Shown in pieces: positions 9,042 through 17,249 of a stretch of 64,000 nucleotides of DNA. The translations under genes were made by a program, and so were the position numbers. Below the pieces are notes generated by a model. The model had not been told where the DNA came from. It saw only the letters and a program-made list of their open reading frames with translations, and made no database searches. The DNA comes from Anaeromassilibacillus sp. An172 (GTDB lineage Bacteria; Bacillota; Clostridia; Oscillospirales; Acutalibacteraceae): the NCBI RefSeq assembly GCF_002160515.1, contig NZ_NFKS01000001.1, positions 62,001 to 126,000 of the forward strand, given 5' to 3'. Positions within the stretch are counted from its first letter, which is position 1, and the number at the start of each line of letters is the position of its first letter.

Positions 9042-9521
9042 ATGGAGAATAAGAATACTCAAGCGGAGGAAATTGTAAATGAATATGGTGATTTGATTTT
9101 TAGAACCTGTTTTATTTTACTGAGCAACAGGGAAGATGCACAGGACGCTGTTCAGGATACAATAATAAAATACATTAAAAAGTCGCCGGATTTTAAAGAT
9201 AAACATCATGAAAAAGCATGGCTTTTAAGAGTCGCTGCAAACCGCTGTAAAGATATTCTGCGTTACAGAATAAATCATCCCAAATTTGATTTAGAAATGC
9301 TTAAAGAATTTTCAGATGAGCCTGATAACACAGGAATTTTGGAAGCTCTTATGCAGATTCCGGAAAAGTACCGTATCGTTTTAACGCTTTATTATGTGGA
9401 AGAATACAAGGTGGATGAAATAGCAAAAATAATCAGCAAAACGCCTTCAGCGGTAAAAATGAGATTAAAGAAGGGAAGAGAATTGCTTGAAAAAGAATAC
9501 AGAAAGGAGTATCTGACATGA
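9042..9521 (+). CDS. ECF-type RNA polymerase sigma factor
   Basis: A 159-residue sigma-70 family protein with only regions 2 and 4, as in ECF sigma factors. Region 2 spans about residues 10-75 (NREDAQDAVQDTIIKYIKK, then KAWLLRVAANRCKDILR). Region 4 is at about 100-155 with the helix-turn-helix VDEIAKIISKTPSAVKMRLK. GAGGAGGG precedes the ATG. It overlaps the next gene by four bases (ATGA), the classic sigma/anti-sigma arrangement, so its activity is probably controlled by that membrane protein. The inducing signal is unknown. Confidence 0.9.
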   Translation: MENKNTQAEEIVNEYGDLIFRTCFILLSNREDAQDAVQDTIIKYIKKSPDFKDKHHEKAWLLRVAANRCKDILRYRINHPKFDLEMLKEFSDEPDNTGILEALMQIPEKYRIVLTLYYVEEYKVDEIAKIISKTPSAVKMRLKKGRELLEKEYRKEYLT

Positions 9522-10549
9522 ACATTACCGATTTAAAAAGACAAGCAGAAAGCATTAGAATTCCTCAGGATATGAAAAGACAAATTGTATTATACTGTAA
9601 TGATGAAATTGAAAACATAAATCATAAGAAAGAGAAATGTACATTATTGTGGTTCGGAAAAAAATTGGCTGTGGCAATAGTATTTGTGTTGTTTCTTTTC
9701 TCAGGTACCTCTGCGCTGGTGGCTAATGTTAACGATTTTTACTATGCATTATATTATGTGTCACCTCACACAGCCCAGTTCTTTATGCCTGTTAATATGT
9801 CATGTGTCAAAGATAATATCATAATGACAGTTGATTCCGTAAGTATCAGCAAAAATAAAGCCGAAATATTAGTGAGCTTGCAGGATTTGTCAGGAAAGAG
9901 AATTGATGAAACCACTAACTTGAACGAAAGCTATGGCATATTTTCAGCAGGTGATTGTTCAGCTCATTGTGAAATGTATGGATATGTAGAGGAAGAAAAC
10001 AAAGCGGTCTTTCTGATACAGATGGAACCTTTCAGTGGGGAAGAATTTAACATAAAAGATAAAGTCACTTTTATTGTTGGTAACTTTATGAGTGCTAAGG
10101 AAAAATATATGGGTATTGCAGAGGATATAGATTTATCACTGGCTGAAAGAAATCCAAATGTAAAAATTATTGAGAAGTCGGAAAATATTTATTATGAAAT
10201 AAAAGAAATAACAGTATTGGACCAAAACCTCTCTATCAGCACTCCTGTAAACAATATTGAAATAACAGGAATGGGATATATTGAAGGAAACCTGCATATT
10301 CAGGCTCGCTGTATAAATCCTTGGGAAAACGGCAGTTATTTGTGGATTTGTTTAGACGACAGCGGAAAGAAAAGAATCAGTCCAACTGATTGTATAAGAT
10401 TTAATGATGGCGAAGATGTAATATACGAATATGTTTTTGAGGGAATAAACAATACGGATAACTGTAAGTTATACGGCAGATTTTATAACTATAACAATTA
10501 TACCGAGGGGCCTTGGAAAGTGACATTTATGCTGGAGAAAAATAAATAA
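9518..10549 (+). CDS. membrane-anchored anti-sigma-like protein (DUF4179-like)
   Basis: A 343-residue protein with a short cytoplasmic part (about 1-48), one membrane helix (about 50-70, LAVAIVFVLFLFSGTSALVA) and a large extracytoplasmic beta-rich domain. This layout, and the four-base overlap with the ECF sigma gene, match DUF4179-type proteins that sit next to ECF sigma factors in Clostridia. It probably holds the sigma factor at the membrane and senses an envelope signal outside. The cytoplasmic segment lacks an obvious zinc-binding anti-sigma motif (HxxxCxxC). The role is inferred from topology and context. Confidence 0.7.
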   Translation: MNITDLKRQAESIRIPQDMKRQIVLYCNDEIENINHKKEKCTLLWFGKKLAVAIVFVLFLFSGTSALVANVNDFYYALYYVSPHTAQFFMPVNMSCVKDNIIMTVDSVSISKNKAEILVSLQDLSGKRIDETTNLNESYGIFSAGDCSAHCEMYGYVEEENKAVFLIQMEPFSGEEFNIKDKVTFIVGNFMSAKEKYMGIAEDIDLSLAERNPNVKIIEKSENIYYEIKEITVLDQNLSISTPVNNIEITGMGYIEGNLHIQARCINPWENGSYLWICLDDSGKKRISPTDCIRFNDGEDVIYEYVFEGINNTDNCKLYGRFYNYNNYTEGPWKVTFMLEKNK

Positions 10550-10559
10550 AACATATTAA

Positions 10560-10598
10560 AAAGCAACCGATATCACAAAAAATCGGTTGCTTTTGCTA
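10560..10598 (+). terminator. intrinsic terminator
   Basis: GCAACCGAT / ATCGGTTGC hairpin followed by TTTTGCTAT, ending the sigma/anti-sigma operon. Confidence 0.75.
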
Positions 10599-10628
10599 TA
10601 AAAATTATTAAATATTTCATCAATATTA

Positions 10629-10657
10629 TTGCTATAAATTCAATTATATTGTATAAT
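10629..10657 (+). promoter_or_regulatory. promoter for the 10695 gene
   Basis: TTGCTA (10629-10634) and TATAAT (10652-10657) with 17-base spacing, just upstream of the GGGGTGG SD of the next gene. Confidence 0.6.
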
Positions 10658-10694
10658 AAAGTATAAATATATTTTTTGGAATGGGGTGGAGTGA

Positions 10695-11447
10695 TTGGAA
10701 AAAGAAGAGAAATTATTGCTGGCAGATGAATACATATCGAGTCTTGCAAAAGGTCTGCATCCAATTACAAAAGCTGTTTTACCGGAGGACAGTGTAATAA
10801 ACGATGTGAAAATAGTAAGATGTCTCTATTTTGTTTCGGAAGCGATTAAAGAGGCGATGAATTGTGATAAAAAGAAATCTGGGCGAAAGAAGAAACCTTT
10901 TAGTCTTTCACAACATGAGATAGAAAATTTTAGAATATCAAATGGTGAAATTACAATATCTGCAATAGTAAAAAAACTCAACGAATTAAAGAACGATGAA
11001 AATATGGTAAAACTTACCACAAAACCTATAACCCAATGGCTTTTAAACTGCGATTTGCTGCAAGAGGTTGAGGAAAACGGAAAAACAGTTAAACGACCGA
11101 CAGAATCGGGAAAGTCAATGGGCATGTCGGTTAGAAGGATGATGACAGATCATGGCTTTTTTAATGCAGTGGTATACAACAGTAAAGCCCAGCAGTTTAT
11201 TTTAGATAACTTATGGTCTATTTTAAATTTTGACAAAGCGATTAACAAAGAAAAGTATAAATCTGACATAACTCCTCAAAATTCTAAAAACAAAAATGTC
11301 GGTCAACCCTGGAATCACGATGAAGAAATGGATTTGATTGATATGTACAATAAAAAATATACTATCGCAGAAATGTCAGAAGCTCTAGGGAGAACCAACG
11401 GCGGAATAAGAAGCAGACTGAAAAAACTCGGGCTTATAGATCGTTAG
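10695..11447 (+). CDS. putative DNA-binding protein with C-terminal Myb/SANT-like helix-turn-helix
   Basis: A 250-residue protein whose last 50 residues (PWNHDEEMDLIDMYNKKYT..., then GRTNGGIRSRLKKLG) resemble Myb/SANT-like or GcrA-like helix-turn-helix segments. The N-terminal 100 residues form an uncharacterised domain starting KLLLADEYISSLAKGLHPIT, followed by a basic stretch (KKKSGRKKKPF). It probably binds DNA or a DNA-bound partner; no specific function is recognised. The start is TTG at 10695, five bases after GGGGTGG, with no better ATG. Its 3' end overlaps the convergent MATE gene by 14 bases. Confidence 0.6.
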   Translation: MEKEEKLLLADEYISSLAKGLHPITKAVLPEDSVINDVKIVRCLYFVSEAIKEAMNCDKKKSGRKKKPFSLSQHEIENFRISNGEITISAIVKKLNELKNDENMVKLTTKPITQWLLNCDLLQEVEENGKTVKRPTESGKSMGMSVRRMMTDHGFFNAVVYNSKAQQFILDNLWSILNFDKAINKEKYKSDITPQNSKNKNVGQPWNHDEEMDLIDMYNKKYTIAEMSEALGRTNGGIRSRLKKLGLIDR

Positions 11448-12798
11448 GATTATTAAAAATTTCTTTGTAAAGCCCTGCTGCCATAATTGCTGTTATTATA
11501 GCGGTGATTACATCAGCTGTCGGCTGAGAATATATAATTCCGTTTAAACCAAAGGAAAAAGTCATGAATACGACTGTAGGAATAAAACACAGTCCCTGGC
11601 GGCAAGCTCCTAAAATAAATCCTTTTGTGGCTTTACCAATTGATAAAAACAGAGATGAGAAAACCGTATTAAATCCAAAAAGGATGAAAGTAATGCCGTT
11701 GGTTATCAGTGCTTTTGAGCCGGTTTCAATAAGCTTGCTATCGTTTTGAGTGAACATGGACATTATTTCCGTGGAAAAAACGGCTGTTGAAATGCCAAAA
11801 AGGATACAAAATCCTGTTGACCAAAGAAGAGATGTTTTTATTGATTTTTTTAATCTGTCATAATTTCCGGCTCCGTAGCTGAATCCGGCAATAGGCTGAA
11901 ATCCCTTAATAAACCCGAACACCATAAGACTGCCGACAGAAATAACTTTTGAAACATTTCCCATAGCTGCAATAACCGAGTCGCCATAGCCAAAATCTTT
12001 TGCCAGCCTGCTTATCATTGCTATGGAAACACCTGATAATATCTGAAAGACTAATGTTGGAATTCCGATTTTTAAAATTTCTGAAATGATTTCTTTGGTA
12101 AAAGAACACTCTTTAATACTGAAAGAAAAATTGCTCTTTTTTCTAAGTATGTACTGAATGTAAATAAGAGTTGAAACAATTTGGGATATTGCAGTGGCGA
12201 TGGCAGCTCCGGCAACACCAAAATTAAGAGTGTATATAAAAATCGGATCGAGTATTACATTCAGTATAGCTCCCGAGAGCAGAGCAAACATAGTTGTTTT
12301 AGCTGAGCCTTCACTTGTTACTATGTTATTCATAGTGACATTAAACACATTAAAAATAGATGATATAACATAAATTCTTGTGTATATTTGGGCATATGGA
12401 AGAATGCTTTCAGTAGCACCTAAAAGCTTTAAAATAGGAGTAAGAAAAATAGATGTGATAATAATTATAACTGCTCCTATAAAAAGACTGCTGTATACAG
12501 CTGTGCTTGCTGTTTTGCCGGCAATGTCTTTTTGACCTTTACCAAGCAATCGTGATATATATGATGCAGCTCCGTTTCCGAAAAGCAAACCGAGGCCGAC
12601 AATAATCTGACCTATAGGAAAAGCTACAGAAATAGCTCCATTTTGACTTGTTCCAAGTCCGGCTACAAAATAGGTATCTGCAAGATTATAAAGTGCGTTC
12701 ACCATCATTCCTATCATTGTTGGAATACCTAAAGCGAGAAGTGCTTTTGGAACAGGTGATGTGGATAAAAGCTGAAGTTTGTTGTTTGTTTTGTTCAT
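11434..12798 (-). CDS. MATE-family multidrug/toxin efflux transporter
   Basis: A 454-residue inner-membrane protein with about 12 hydrophobic helices in two related halves. The N-terminal segment GIPTMIGMMVNALYNLADTY is typical of MATE transporters, which expel cationic drugs or metabolites using sodium or proton gradients. AAAGGGG lies upstream of the ATG at 12798. It is divergently transcribed from a PadR-type regulator across about 110 bases containing two palindromes. It is therefore very likely the regulator's main target and induced by a drug-like ligand. The substrate is unknown. Confidence 0.88.
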   Translation of the reverse strand: MNKTNNKLQLLSTSPVPKALLALGIPTMIGMMVNALYNLADTYFVAGLGTSQNGAISVAFPIGQIIVGLGLLFGNGAASYISRLLGKGQKDIAGKTASTAVYSSLFIGAVIIIITSIFLTPILKLLGATESILPYAQIYTRIYVISSIFNVFNVTMNNIVTSEGSAKTTMFALLSGAILNVILDPIFIYTLNFGVAGAAIATAISQIVSTLIYIQYILRKKSNFSFSIKECSFTKEIISEILKIGIPTLVFQILSGVSIAMISRLAKDFGYGDSVIAAMGNVSKVISVGSLMVFGFIKGFQPIAGFSYGAGNYDRLKKSIKTSLLWSTGFCILFGISTAVFSTEIMSMFTQNDSKLIETGSKALITNGITFILFGFNTVFSSLFLSIGKATKGFILGACRQGLCFIPTVVFMTFSFGLNGIIYSQPTADVITAIITAIMAAGLYKEIFNNPNDL

Positions 12799-12829
12799 GA
12801 TAATTCCCCTTTCACAGTATTTATTATAG

Positions 12830-12846
12830 TACTATAAATTATAGTA
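12830..12846. promoter_or_regulatory. PadR operator, perfect palindrome
   Basis: TACTATAAATTATAGTA is a perfect 17-bp palindrome (8-bp arms around one base) lying 32 bases from the MATE start. A near copy occurs at 12868-12884, so this is probably the MATE-side binding site of the adjacent PadR protein. Confidence 0.7.
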
Positions 12847-12867
12847 GTTGCGTCGCAAAGAGTATAG

Positions 12868-12884
12868 TACTATAATTTATAATA
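12868..12884. promoter_or_regulatory. PadR operator, second copy
   Basis: TACTATAATTTATAATA repeats the first palindrome with one mismatch between its arms. It lies 25 bases before the regulator's ATG, consistent with autoregulation. The two sites start 38 bp apart. Confidence 0.65.
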
Positions 12885-12909
12885 GATGTCAATACCAAAG
12901 GAGAAAAAT

Positions 12910-13440
12910 ATGGCTACAATAGACTTAATCGTATTAGGAATAATAAAAAAAGAACCATTAAGCGCATACGATATTCAAAAACTTGTTGAGTATAGAAACA
13001 TCTCAAAATGGGTTAAAATAAGTACGCCTTCGATTTATAAAAAGGTAATTCAGCTTGAAGAAAAGGGATTTATCGTTGGGCATATAGAGAAAGACGGAAA
13101 GATGCCGGAAAAGTCTGTATACACACTTACAGAAAAGGGAGAACAGGAGTTTAAACGCTTAATGTTTGAACTATCAGGGAAAAAAATAAATTTTTTCTTG
13201 GACTTTAACGCAGTTATAGTGAATCTTGAAAATTTGTCAACCGAAGATAAAAAGCTATGTATCGAAAGAATAGAAGAGCAGATAAGAGAAGTCAAGGGAT
13301 ATATGGAGGAAAATCTATTGTTGAAAGAGAATCTTCCGGAAATACCAAAGACAGGTTTGGCAGTGCTAAAGCAGCAGCTTATCTTAGCGAAATCTGTAGA
13401 AGATTGGATAAAATCGGTGAAAGATGATATATCGCAGTAA
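12910..13440 (+). CDS. PadR-family transcriptional regulator
   Basis: A 176-residue repressor. The N-terminal winged helix (about residues 5-85: IDLIVLGIIKKEPLSAYDIQ, then STPSIYKKVIQLEEKGFI) matches PadR. The helical C-terminus (about 90-175) would dimerise. The frame is open from 12886, but AAAGGAG at 12896-12902 fixes the ATG at 12910. It is divergent from the MATE exporter, with two near-identical palindromes between them, so it most likely represses both genes until a toxic ligand binds. It is the only regulator beside this exporter. Confidence 0.85.
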   Translation: MATIDLIVLGIIKKEPLSAYDIQKLVEYRNISKWVKISTPSIYKKVIQLEEKGFIVGHIEKDGKMPEKSVYTLTEKGEQEFKRLMFELSGKKINFFLDFNAVIVNLENLSTEDKKLCIERIEEQIREVKGYMEENLLLKENLPEIPKTGLAVLKQQLILAKSVEDWIKSVKDDISQ

Positions 13441-13455
13441 ATTTAAAGCGACATC

Positions 13456-13483
13456 TTGACAAAGAAACAGATAATATTATAAT
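13456..13483 (+). promoter_or_regulatory. sigma-A promoter of the CmpB-like gene
   Basis: Perfect TTGACA (13456-13461) and TATAAT (13478-13483) with 16-base spacing, 31 bases before the chosen ATG at 13514. Confidence 0.75.
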
Positions 13484-13513
13484 AATCAATATAAAATAAT
13501 CGGAGTGTATTAT

Positions 13514-14245
13514 ATGAATGTAATGCTTATACTTGCTTTTCTTTTTTTCATAGGTTCGGTTTCGGGATGGGTGCTGGAATTACTTTTTAGGCGGTTTATA
13601 TCTTCTGCCAATCCTGAAAGAAAATGGATAAACCCGGGATTTTGCACCGGACCGTATCTTCCAATATACGGCTGTGGGCTGTGCATTATGTATTTGATAG
13701 CGTCCATGGAAAAATTTAATATGATAACAGATCCGTTCTGGAACAAAATTGTGTTATTTATTTTCATGTCTGTTTGTATGACGGCAATCGAATACATAGC
13801 CGGTATAGTTAGTTTGAAGCATACAAAAGTCCGTTTATGGGATTATACAAAAGAATGGGGAAATATACAGGGTGTTATTTGTCCTAAATTTTCCCTAATA
13901 TGGGCAATACTCGGGGCGGTATACTATTTCTTTATTCATCCCTATATACTGGATGCATTGAACTGGCTTTCAAATAATTTGGCATTTTCGTTTTTTATAG
14001 GTTTGTTTTTTGGGTTCTTTATTATAGATGTGGTTAATTCTGCACAGATTGTGGCAAAGCTCAAAAAATATGCAGAGGAAAACAATGTTGTTGTCCGTTA
14101 TGAAACTATAAAGGCGGATATAAGAAAACGCTACGATGAAAGAAAGCAAAAATATCATTTTTTCCGTCCTTTCCGTACAGAATTGCCTTTGACGGAACAC
14201 TTAAATGACTTGTTCAATCAGAATAAAAGAAGAATAAAAAAATAA
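13514..14245 (+). CDS. putative ABC-transporter type IV (CmpB-like) membrane protein
   Basis: A 243-residue integral membrane protein with about five or six helices. It resembles the PF06541 'putative ABC-transporter type IV' family (CmpB-like). Landmarks are SVSGWVLELLFRRF near the start, the conserved NPGFCTGPYLPIYGCG segment (about 40-55), and VRLWDYTKEWGNIQGVICPK in the middle. The C-terminal 45 residues are charged and cytoplasmic. Despite the family name, a transport role is unproven. GGAG at 13502-13505 and an eight-base gap support the ATG at 13514 over the GTG at 13505. It is monocistronic, with its own promoter and terminator. Confidence 0.75.
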   Translation: MNVMLILAFLFFIGSVSGWVLELLFRRFISSANPERKWINPGFCTGPYLPIYGCGLCIMYLIASMEKFNMITDPFWNKIVLFIFMSVCMTAIEYIAGIVSLKHTKVRLWDYTKEWGNIQGVICPKFSLIWAILGAVYYFFIHPYILDALNWLSNNLAFSFFIGLFFGFFIIDVVNSAQIVAKLKKYAEENNVVVRYETIKADIRKRYDERKQKYHFFRPFRTELPLTEHLNDLFNQNKRRIKK

Positions 14246-14249
14246 ATTT

Positions 14250-14293
14250 AAAATAACACAGCCTAAATCATAAAATAGGCTGTGTTATTTTTA
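14250..14293 (+). terminator. intrinsic terminator
   Basis: AATAACACAGCCTA / TAGGCTGTGTTATT hairpin with a trailing T-run. Confidence 0.85.
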
Positions 14294-14677
14294 TCCATCG
14301 ACAAAAAAGGATTTGATTAAATTTTTTCTTTTATTATTATAGAAATAAAAGAAACGTTAAATTTTAAATATACAAGTTTTATGCAATTTAATAAATTTGT
14401 GTTCACAGATTAAGGTTATAATTATATTTAAGGTTTATATTGTATAATAAAAATAAAAGTTGGAGTTAATTTTATTCTAAAAATTTTGTGAAAGTTTTGA
14501 GAAACATCCCATAAGATATTTTGCAAAAGAATTATATAATCGAACAATAAGGAATATAATTTTATTTTGTTATTGTTATAGATAATTTAAAAAATACTGT
14601 TATAATAAGTTTCGAAGAATTTTAAAATCCTATTTAAGGCTTGCATAATATTTTTAAATTTTACATGTTTTTGGTAT
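14294..14677. other. AT-rich intergenic stretch without a gene
   Basis: About 380 very AT-rich bases between the terminator and the promoter of the C39-like peptidase gene. I find no ORF with a ribosome-binding site and no stable RNA-like hairpin. Confidence 0.5.
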
Positions 14678-14705
14678 TAGACATTATTGAAATTTAGGGT
14701 ATAAT
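14678..14705 (+). promoter_or_regulatory. promoter of the C39-like peptidase gene
   Basis: TAGACA (14678-14683) and TATAAT (14700-14705) with 16-base spacing, about 40 bases before the ATG. Confidence 0.5.
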
Positions 14706-14746
14706 AGAGTTGACGGCAACTTAAATTTTGAAAAGGGAAACTAAAA

Positions 14747-15601
14747 ATGAAGAATAAGCATACTTTTGGCGGTATATGTATTTTGTCTTTAGTTTTCATA
14801 GCTGTAGGATCTTTTTTGATTGTAAATTATTTAAGCAATCATCTGACTTTTAATAATTACATAGAGGTTGCGCAAACTAATCCAAACAATATAGAAACTT
14901 CAGAGGAAGGAACATCATCGCTTCACTCAGGTGAAAATACAGATGTTAATGAAAATCATACAAAAACTACCGAGCCGACAACAGAAGCTAAAAGCTCGTA
15001 TGTTATAGATGATTTTGAGTCAATAATACAGACACCTGAACTTCCCACAGGTTGCGAAATAACAGCTTTAACAATGGTTCTTAACTATTATGGTTATGAT
15101 GCAGATAAAGTTGTAATGGCTACAGAGTATCTGCCTATTGCACCGACATATTTCTATTACGACAGCGAAGGTAACTTGTATGGCCCTGACCTTAATAACT
15201 ACTTTATAGGTGATCCTACCACCACCGGCGGATATATCTGCGGAACCGGAGCGATTACCACGGCTGCAGATGACTATCTTGAAGATGTGGGAAGCTCAAT
15301 GAGAGCGGTGGACATGACCGGTTCAACGCCTGAAGAACTTTACCAGCTTGTAAGCAAAGATACCCCAGTGGTTGTGTGGGTAACTATTTACATGGTGGAA
15401 AGATCCGGTGTAAGCGGTTGGTATACTGAAAGCGGAGAATACGTTGATTGGAGTACCAGCGACCACGGAGCAGTTCTCATAGGATATTCGGAAGATACTG
15501 TAACTATCGCTGACCCGATTTCCGGAATAGTTGAATATGACAGAGCCGCATTTGAAAGCGTATTTGAATCACGTGGCAATAAATGCGTAATATTGGAATG
15601 A
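14747..15601 (+). CDS. secreted or membrane-anchored C39-like cysteine peptidase
   Basis: A 284-residue exported protein with an N-terminal membrane anchor or signal (about 8-30), a Ser/Thr/Glu-rich linker (about 40-85), and a peptidase_C39-like domain. The catalytic Cys is in LPTGCEITALTMVLNYYG (C103) and the His in SDHGAVLIGY (H240), followed by ADPISG, which carries the third catalytic-site residue. Such proteins lie outside the cell and probably process wall-associated peptides or proteins; the substrate is unknown. AAAAGGG precedes the ATG. It is monocistronic between a promoter and a strong terminator. Confidence 0.8.
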   Translation: MKNKHTFGGICILSLVFIAVGSFLIVNYLSNHLTFNNYIEVAQTNPNNIETSEEGTSSLHSGENTDVNENHTKTTEPTTEAKSSYVIDDFESIIQTPELPTGCEITALTMVLNYYGYDADKVVMATEYLPIAPTYFYYDSEGNLYGPDLNNYFIGDPTTTGGYICGTGAITTAADDYLEDVGSSMRAVDMTGSTPEELYQLVSKDTPVVVWVTIYMVERSGVSGWYTESGEYVDWSTSDHGAVLIGYSEDTVTIADPISGIVEYDRAAFESVFESRGNKCVILE

Positions 15602-15617
15602 TGATTTCCATATAAAA

Positions 15618-15660
15618 GTGAAAGCACTATACTCATTTAGGGTATAGTGCTTTTTTATGT
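15618..15660 (+). terminator. intrinsic terminator between convergent genes
   Basis: AAAGCACTATAC / GTATAGTGCTTT stem with a T-run on the + strand. It probably serves the peptidase gene and, more weakly, the converging LacI gene. Confidence 0.8.
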
Positions 15661-15671
15661 ATATAAGATTT

Positions 15672-16691
15672 TTATTTTGGTGAAGAACAGCTTTCACGTT
15701 CGATAATTCTGTGAGGAACAATAATCTTTGTTGCCAGCAAATCAGGGTTTTCAATATGATTTATTATCTGTGATGCTGCTTCAATTCCCAACTGCAATGC
15801 GTTTATGTCAACGCTTGTAAGCTGAGGATGGCAAAGATGAGATAAAAGAGAATCGTTAAAAGACGCAACAGACAAGTCATCTGGAACTTTGAGTCCCAAA
15901 GTATATGCGGTACTTATCAAAAGAGTAGCCAAAACATCATCGCTAGTAACTATTGCGGTCGGTCTGTCTTCAAGTGTAAGGAGCTCTTTTATTTTATCAT
16001 TGTTGTAATCCGGAATTCCTGAACACTCTACAATGTACTGTGAGTTCATTGGTATAGAATTTTCAGTAAGGGCAAGCATATAGCCGCTTTTTCTGTCTTG
16101 GGAAAAATTATATTCCGAGTCGCTTGAAATGTATCCGATTTTTTTGTGGCCTTTGCTTATCAAAAGATTTGTAAGCTCACGGCTTGCCTGAATATTGTCG
16201 TTGTCAACATATATTGCGTCGCTTAAATCTTTGGTGGCTTTACCGATAAGCACATAGAGAATACCTTCGGAGTTCAAATATTTAATTACAGGGTCGTCAT
16301 GGCGTGAATAAAGCAGGATAAAGCCTTCTACACGACCGCCTTTTACCATGGACTGGACGGTTTGTAAAATCTCTTCGTCATTTTGACCTGTGATAATCGT
16401 ATTCATGTATTGTTTTTGATTGCAGAACAAGCCTATGCCTCGTATTGCTTCAAGGTAGAAAGATTTTTGATAAACATCATAATCGGAAGATGGAAGAAGA
16501 ATCCCGAAAGTTTTGGAATTTTGAGTTGCAAGGCTTGTTGCCTGAAAATTAGGTTCATATCCAAGTTCTGCCATGGCTTTGCGCACACGTTCTTTTGTAC
16601 GCTGGCTTATAGAGGGATGATTGCTGCATGTTCTCGAAACAGTTGATGGGGAAACACCTGCAAGTTTTGCTACATCTGAAATTGTTGCCAT
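15672..16691 (-). CDS. LacI-family transcriptional regulator of the alpha-glucan locus
   Basis: A 339-residue repressor. The N-terminal LacI helix-turn-helix (ATISDVAKLAGVSPSTVSR) is followed by the hinge and a periplasmic-binding-protein-like sugar domain (about 60-330). The ATG at 16691 is preferred over the open-frame ATG at 16715 because AAAGGAG lies within the extension, 11 bases upstream of 16691. It is divergent from the EIICB-EEP-malQ-glgP operon, so it is a MalR-like local regulator sensing maltose or a related alpha-glucoside. It has its own consensus promoter flanked by an inverted repeat, suggesting autoregulation. Confidence 0.88.
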   Translation of the reverse strand: MATISDVAKLAGVSPSTVSRTCSNHPSISQRTKERVRKAMAELGYEPNFQATSLATQNSKTFGILLPSSDYDVYQKSFYLEAIRGIGLFCNQKQYMNTIITGQNDEEILQTVQSMVKGGRVEGFILLYSRHDDPVIKYLNSEGILYVLIGKATKDLSDAIYVDNDNIQASRELTNLLISKGHKKIGYISSDSEYNFSQDRKSGYMLALTENSIPMNSQYIVECSGIPDYNNDKIKELLTLEDRPTAIVTSDDVLATLLISTAYTLGLKVPDDLSVASFNDSLLSHLCHPQLTSVDINALQLGIEAASQIINHIENPDLLATKIIVPHRIIERESCSSPK

Positions 16692-16729
16692 GATTTGCGC
16701 AACTCCTTTATGCAAAAAATTATGAAATA

Positions 16730-16769
16730 ATTATATCTCTTTCAACGAAACTTGTCAAGAAAACGTTGA
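16730..16769 (-). promoter_or_regulatory. promoter of the lacI-type gene with flanking inverted repeat
   Basis: On the minus strand TTGACA (16753-16758) and TATAAT (16730-16735) have 17-base spacing. TCAACG (16742-16747) and CGTTGA (16764-16769) form an inverted repeat bracketing the -35 box, a plausible autoregulatory operator. Confidence 0.65.
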
Positions 16770-16891
16770 GTTTTTATGAGGCATTATGGAATGGTTTTAT
16801 GCGGTTATTAAATATCCAAAATCTAGATTAGTTAAATTGAATAAAAAATATCATTTGTTATTGTAAAAAAGAGAGAAATAGAAAAAAGTAC

Positions 16892-16920
16892 TTGAAAAAT
16901 AGATTTTGCAGTAGTACAAT
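16892..16920 (+). promoter_or_regulatory. promoter of the PTS/malQ/glgP operon
   Basis: TTGAAA (16892-16897) and TACAAT (16915-16920) with 17-base spacing. Transcription would start near 16927, just before the imperfect palindrome at 16937-16954. Confidence 0.7.
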
Positions 16921-16936
16921 CAAGTTATGAAAGCGG

Positions 16937-16954
16937 TTGCGTAAATTTGCACAA
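16937..16954. promoter_or_regulatory. putative LacI-family operator
   Basis: TTGCGTAAATTTGCACAA is an imperfect 18-bp palindrome (7 of 9 positions match). It sits directly downstream of the -10 box, where a bound repressor would block initiation. The divergent LacI-type gene is the obvious candidate. Confidence 0.6.
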
Positions 16955-16990
16955 CGGATTGCACAAATAAAATAAAAGGAGGTTGAAAAG

Positions 16991-17149
16991 GTGTTTGGGA
17001 AAGGTTTCAGGTTGTATTCAGCATCGCTTAAATGTAAAACAGTTCCGTTTAAAATGTTCTTGATGCTTTCTTTTGCATATTTTGCGGGGAAAGAAAGCAG
17101 TAAAAAATGTGCAGTCCGGCTGTTTGCGTTGGCGGAAAACACAAATTAA
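16991..17149 (+). CDS. 52-residue leader ORF of the PTS operon
   Basis: GTG at 16991 follows a perfect AAAGGAGG SD and opens a 52-codon frame ending at TAA 17147-17149, inside the operon leader about 100 bases before EIICB. The peptide is basic at its start (VFGKGFRLYS), has a short hydrophobic centre (MFLMLSFAYFA) and a basic/mixed end. It could be a small membrane-associated regulator of the PTS, as SgrT is in enterics, a leader peptide, or a chance frame. The SD is far better than that of EIICB itself. Family not recognised. Confidence 0.4.
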   Translation: MFGKGFRLYSASLKCKTVPFKMFLMLSFAYFAGKESSKKCAVRLFALAENTN

Positions 17150-17249
17150 AAGTTTTGTGTTAAAACATGGAAGTAAAACGGAAATAGAAAATGTTTGACT
17201 TCTGAATGGTTACATATTATCTAAGAGAGGTAAAGGTTGGTGACAGGTC

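Noticed and set aside
16858-17142. 94-codon minus-strand ORF in the PTS leader
   Set aside because: Overlaps the promoter and operator and the better initiated plus-strand leader ORF; no SD.
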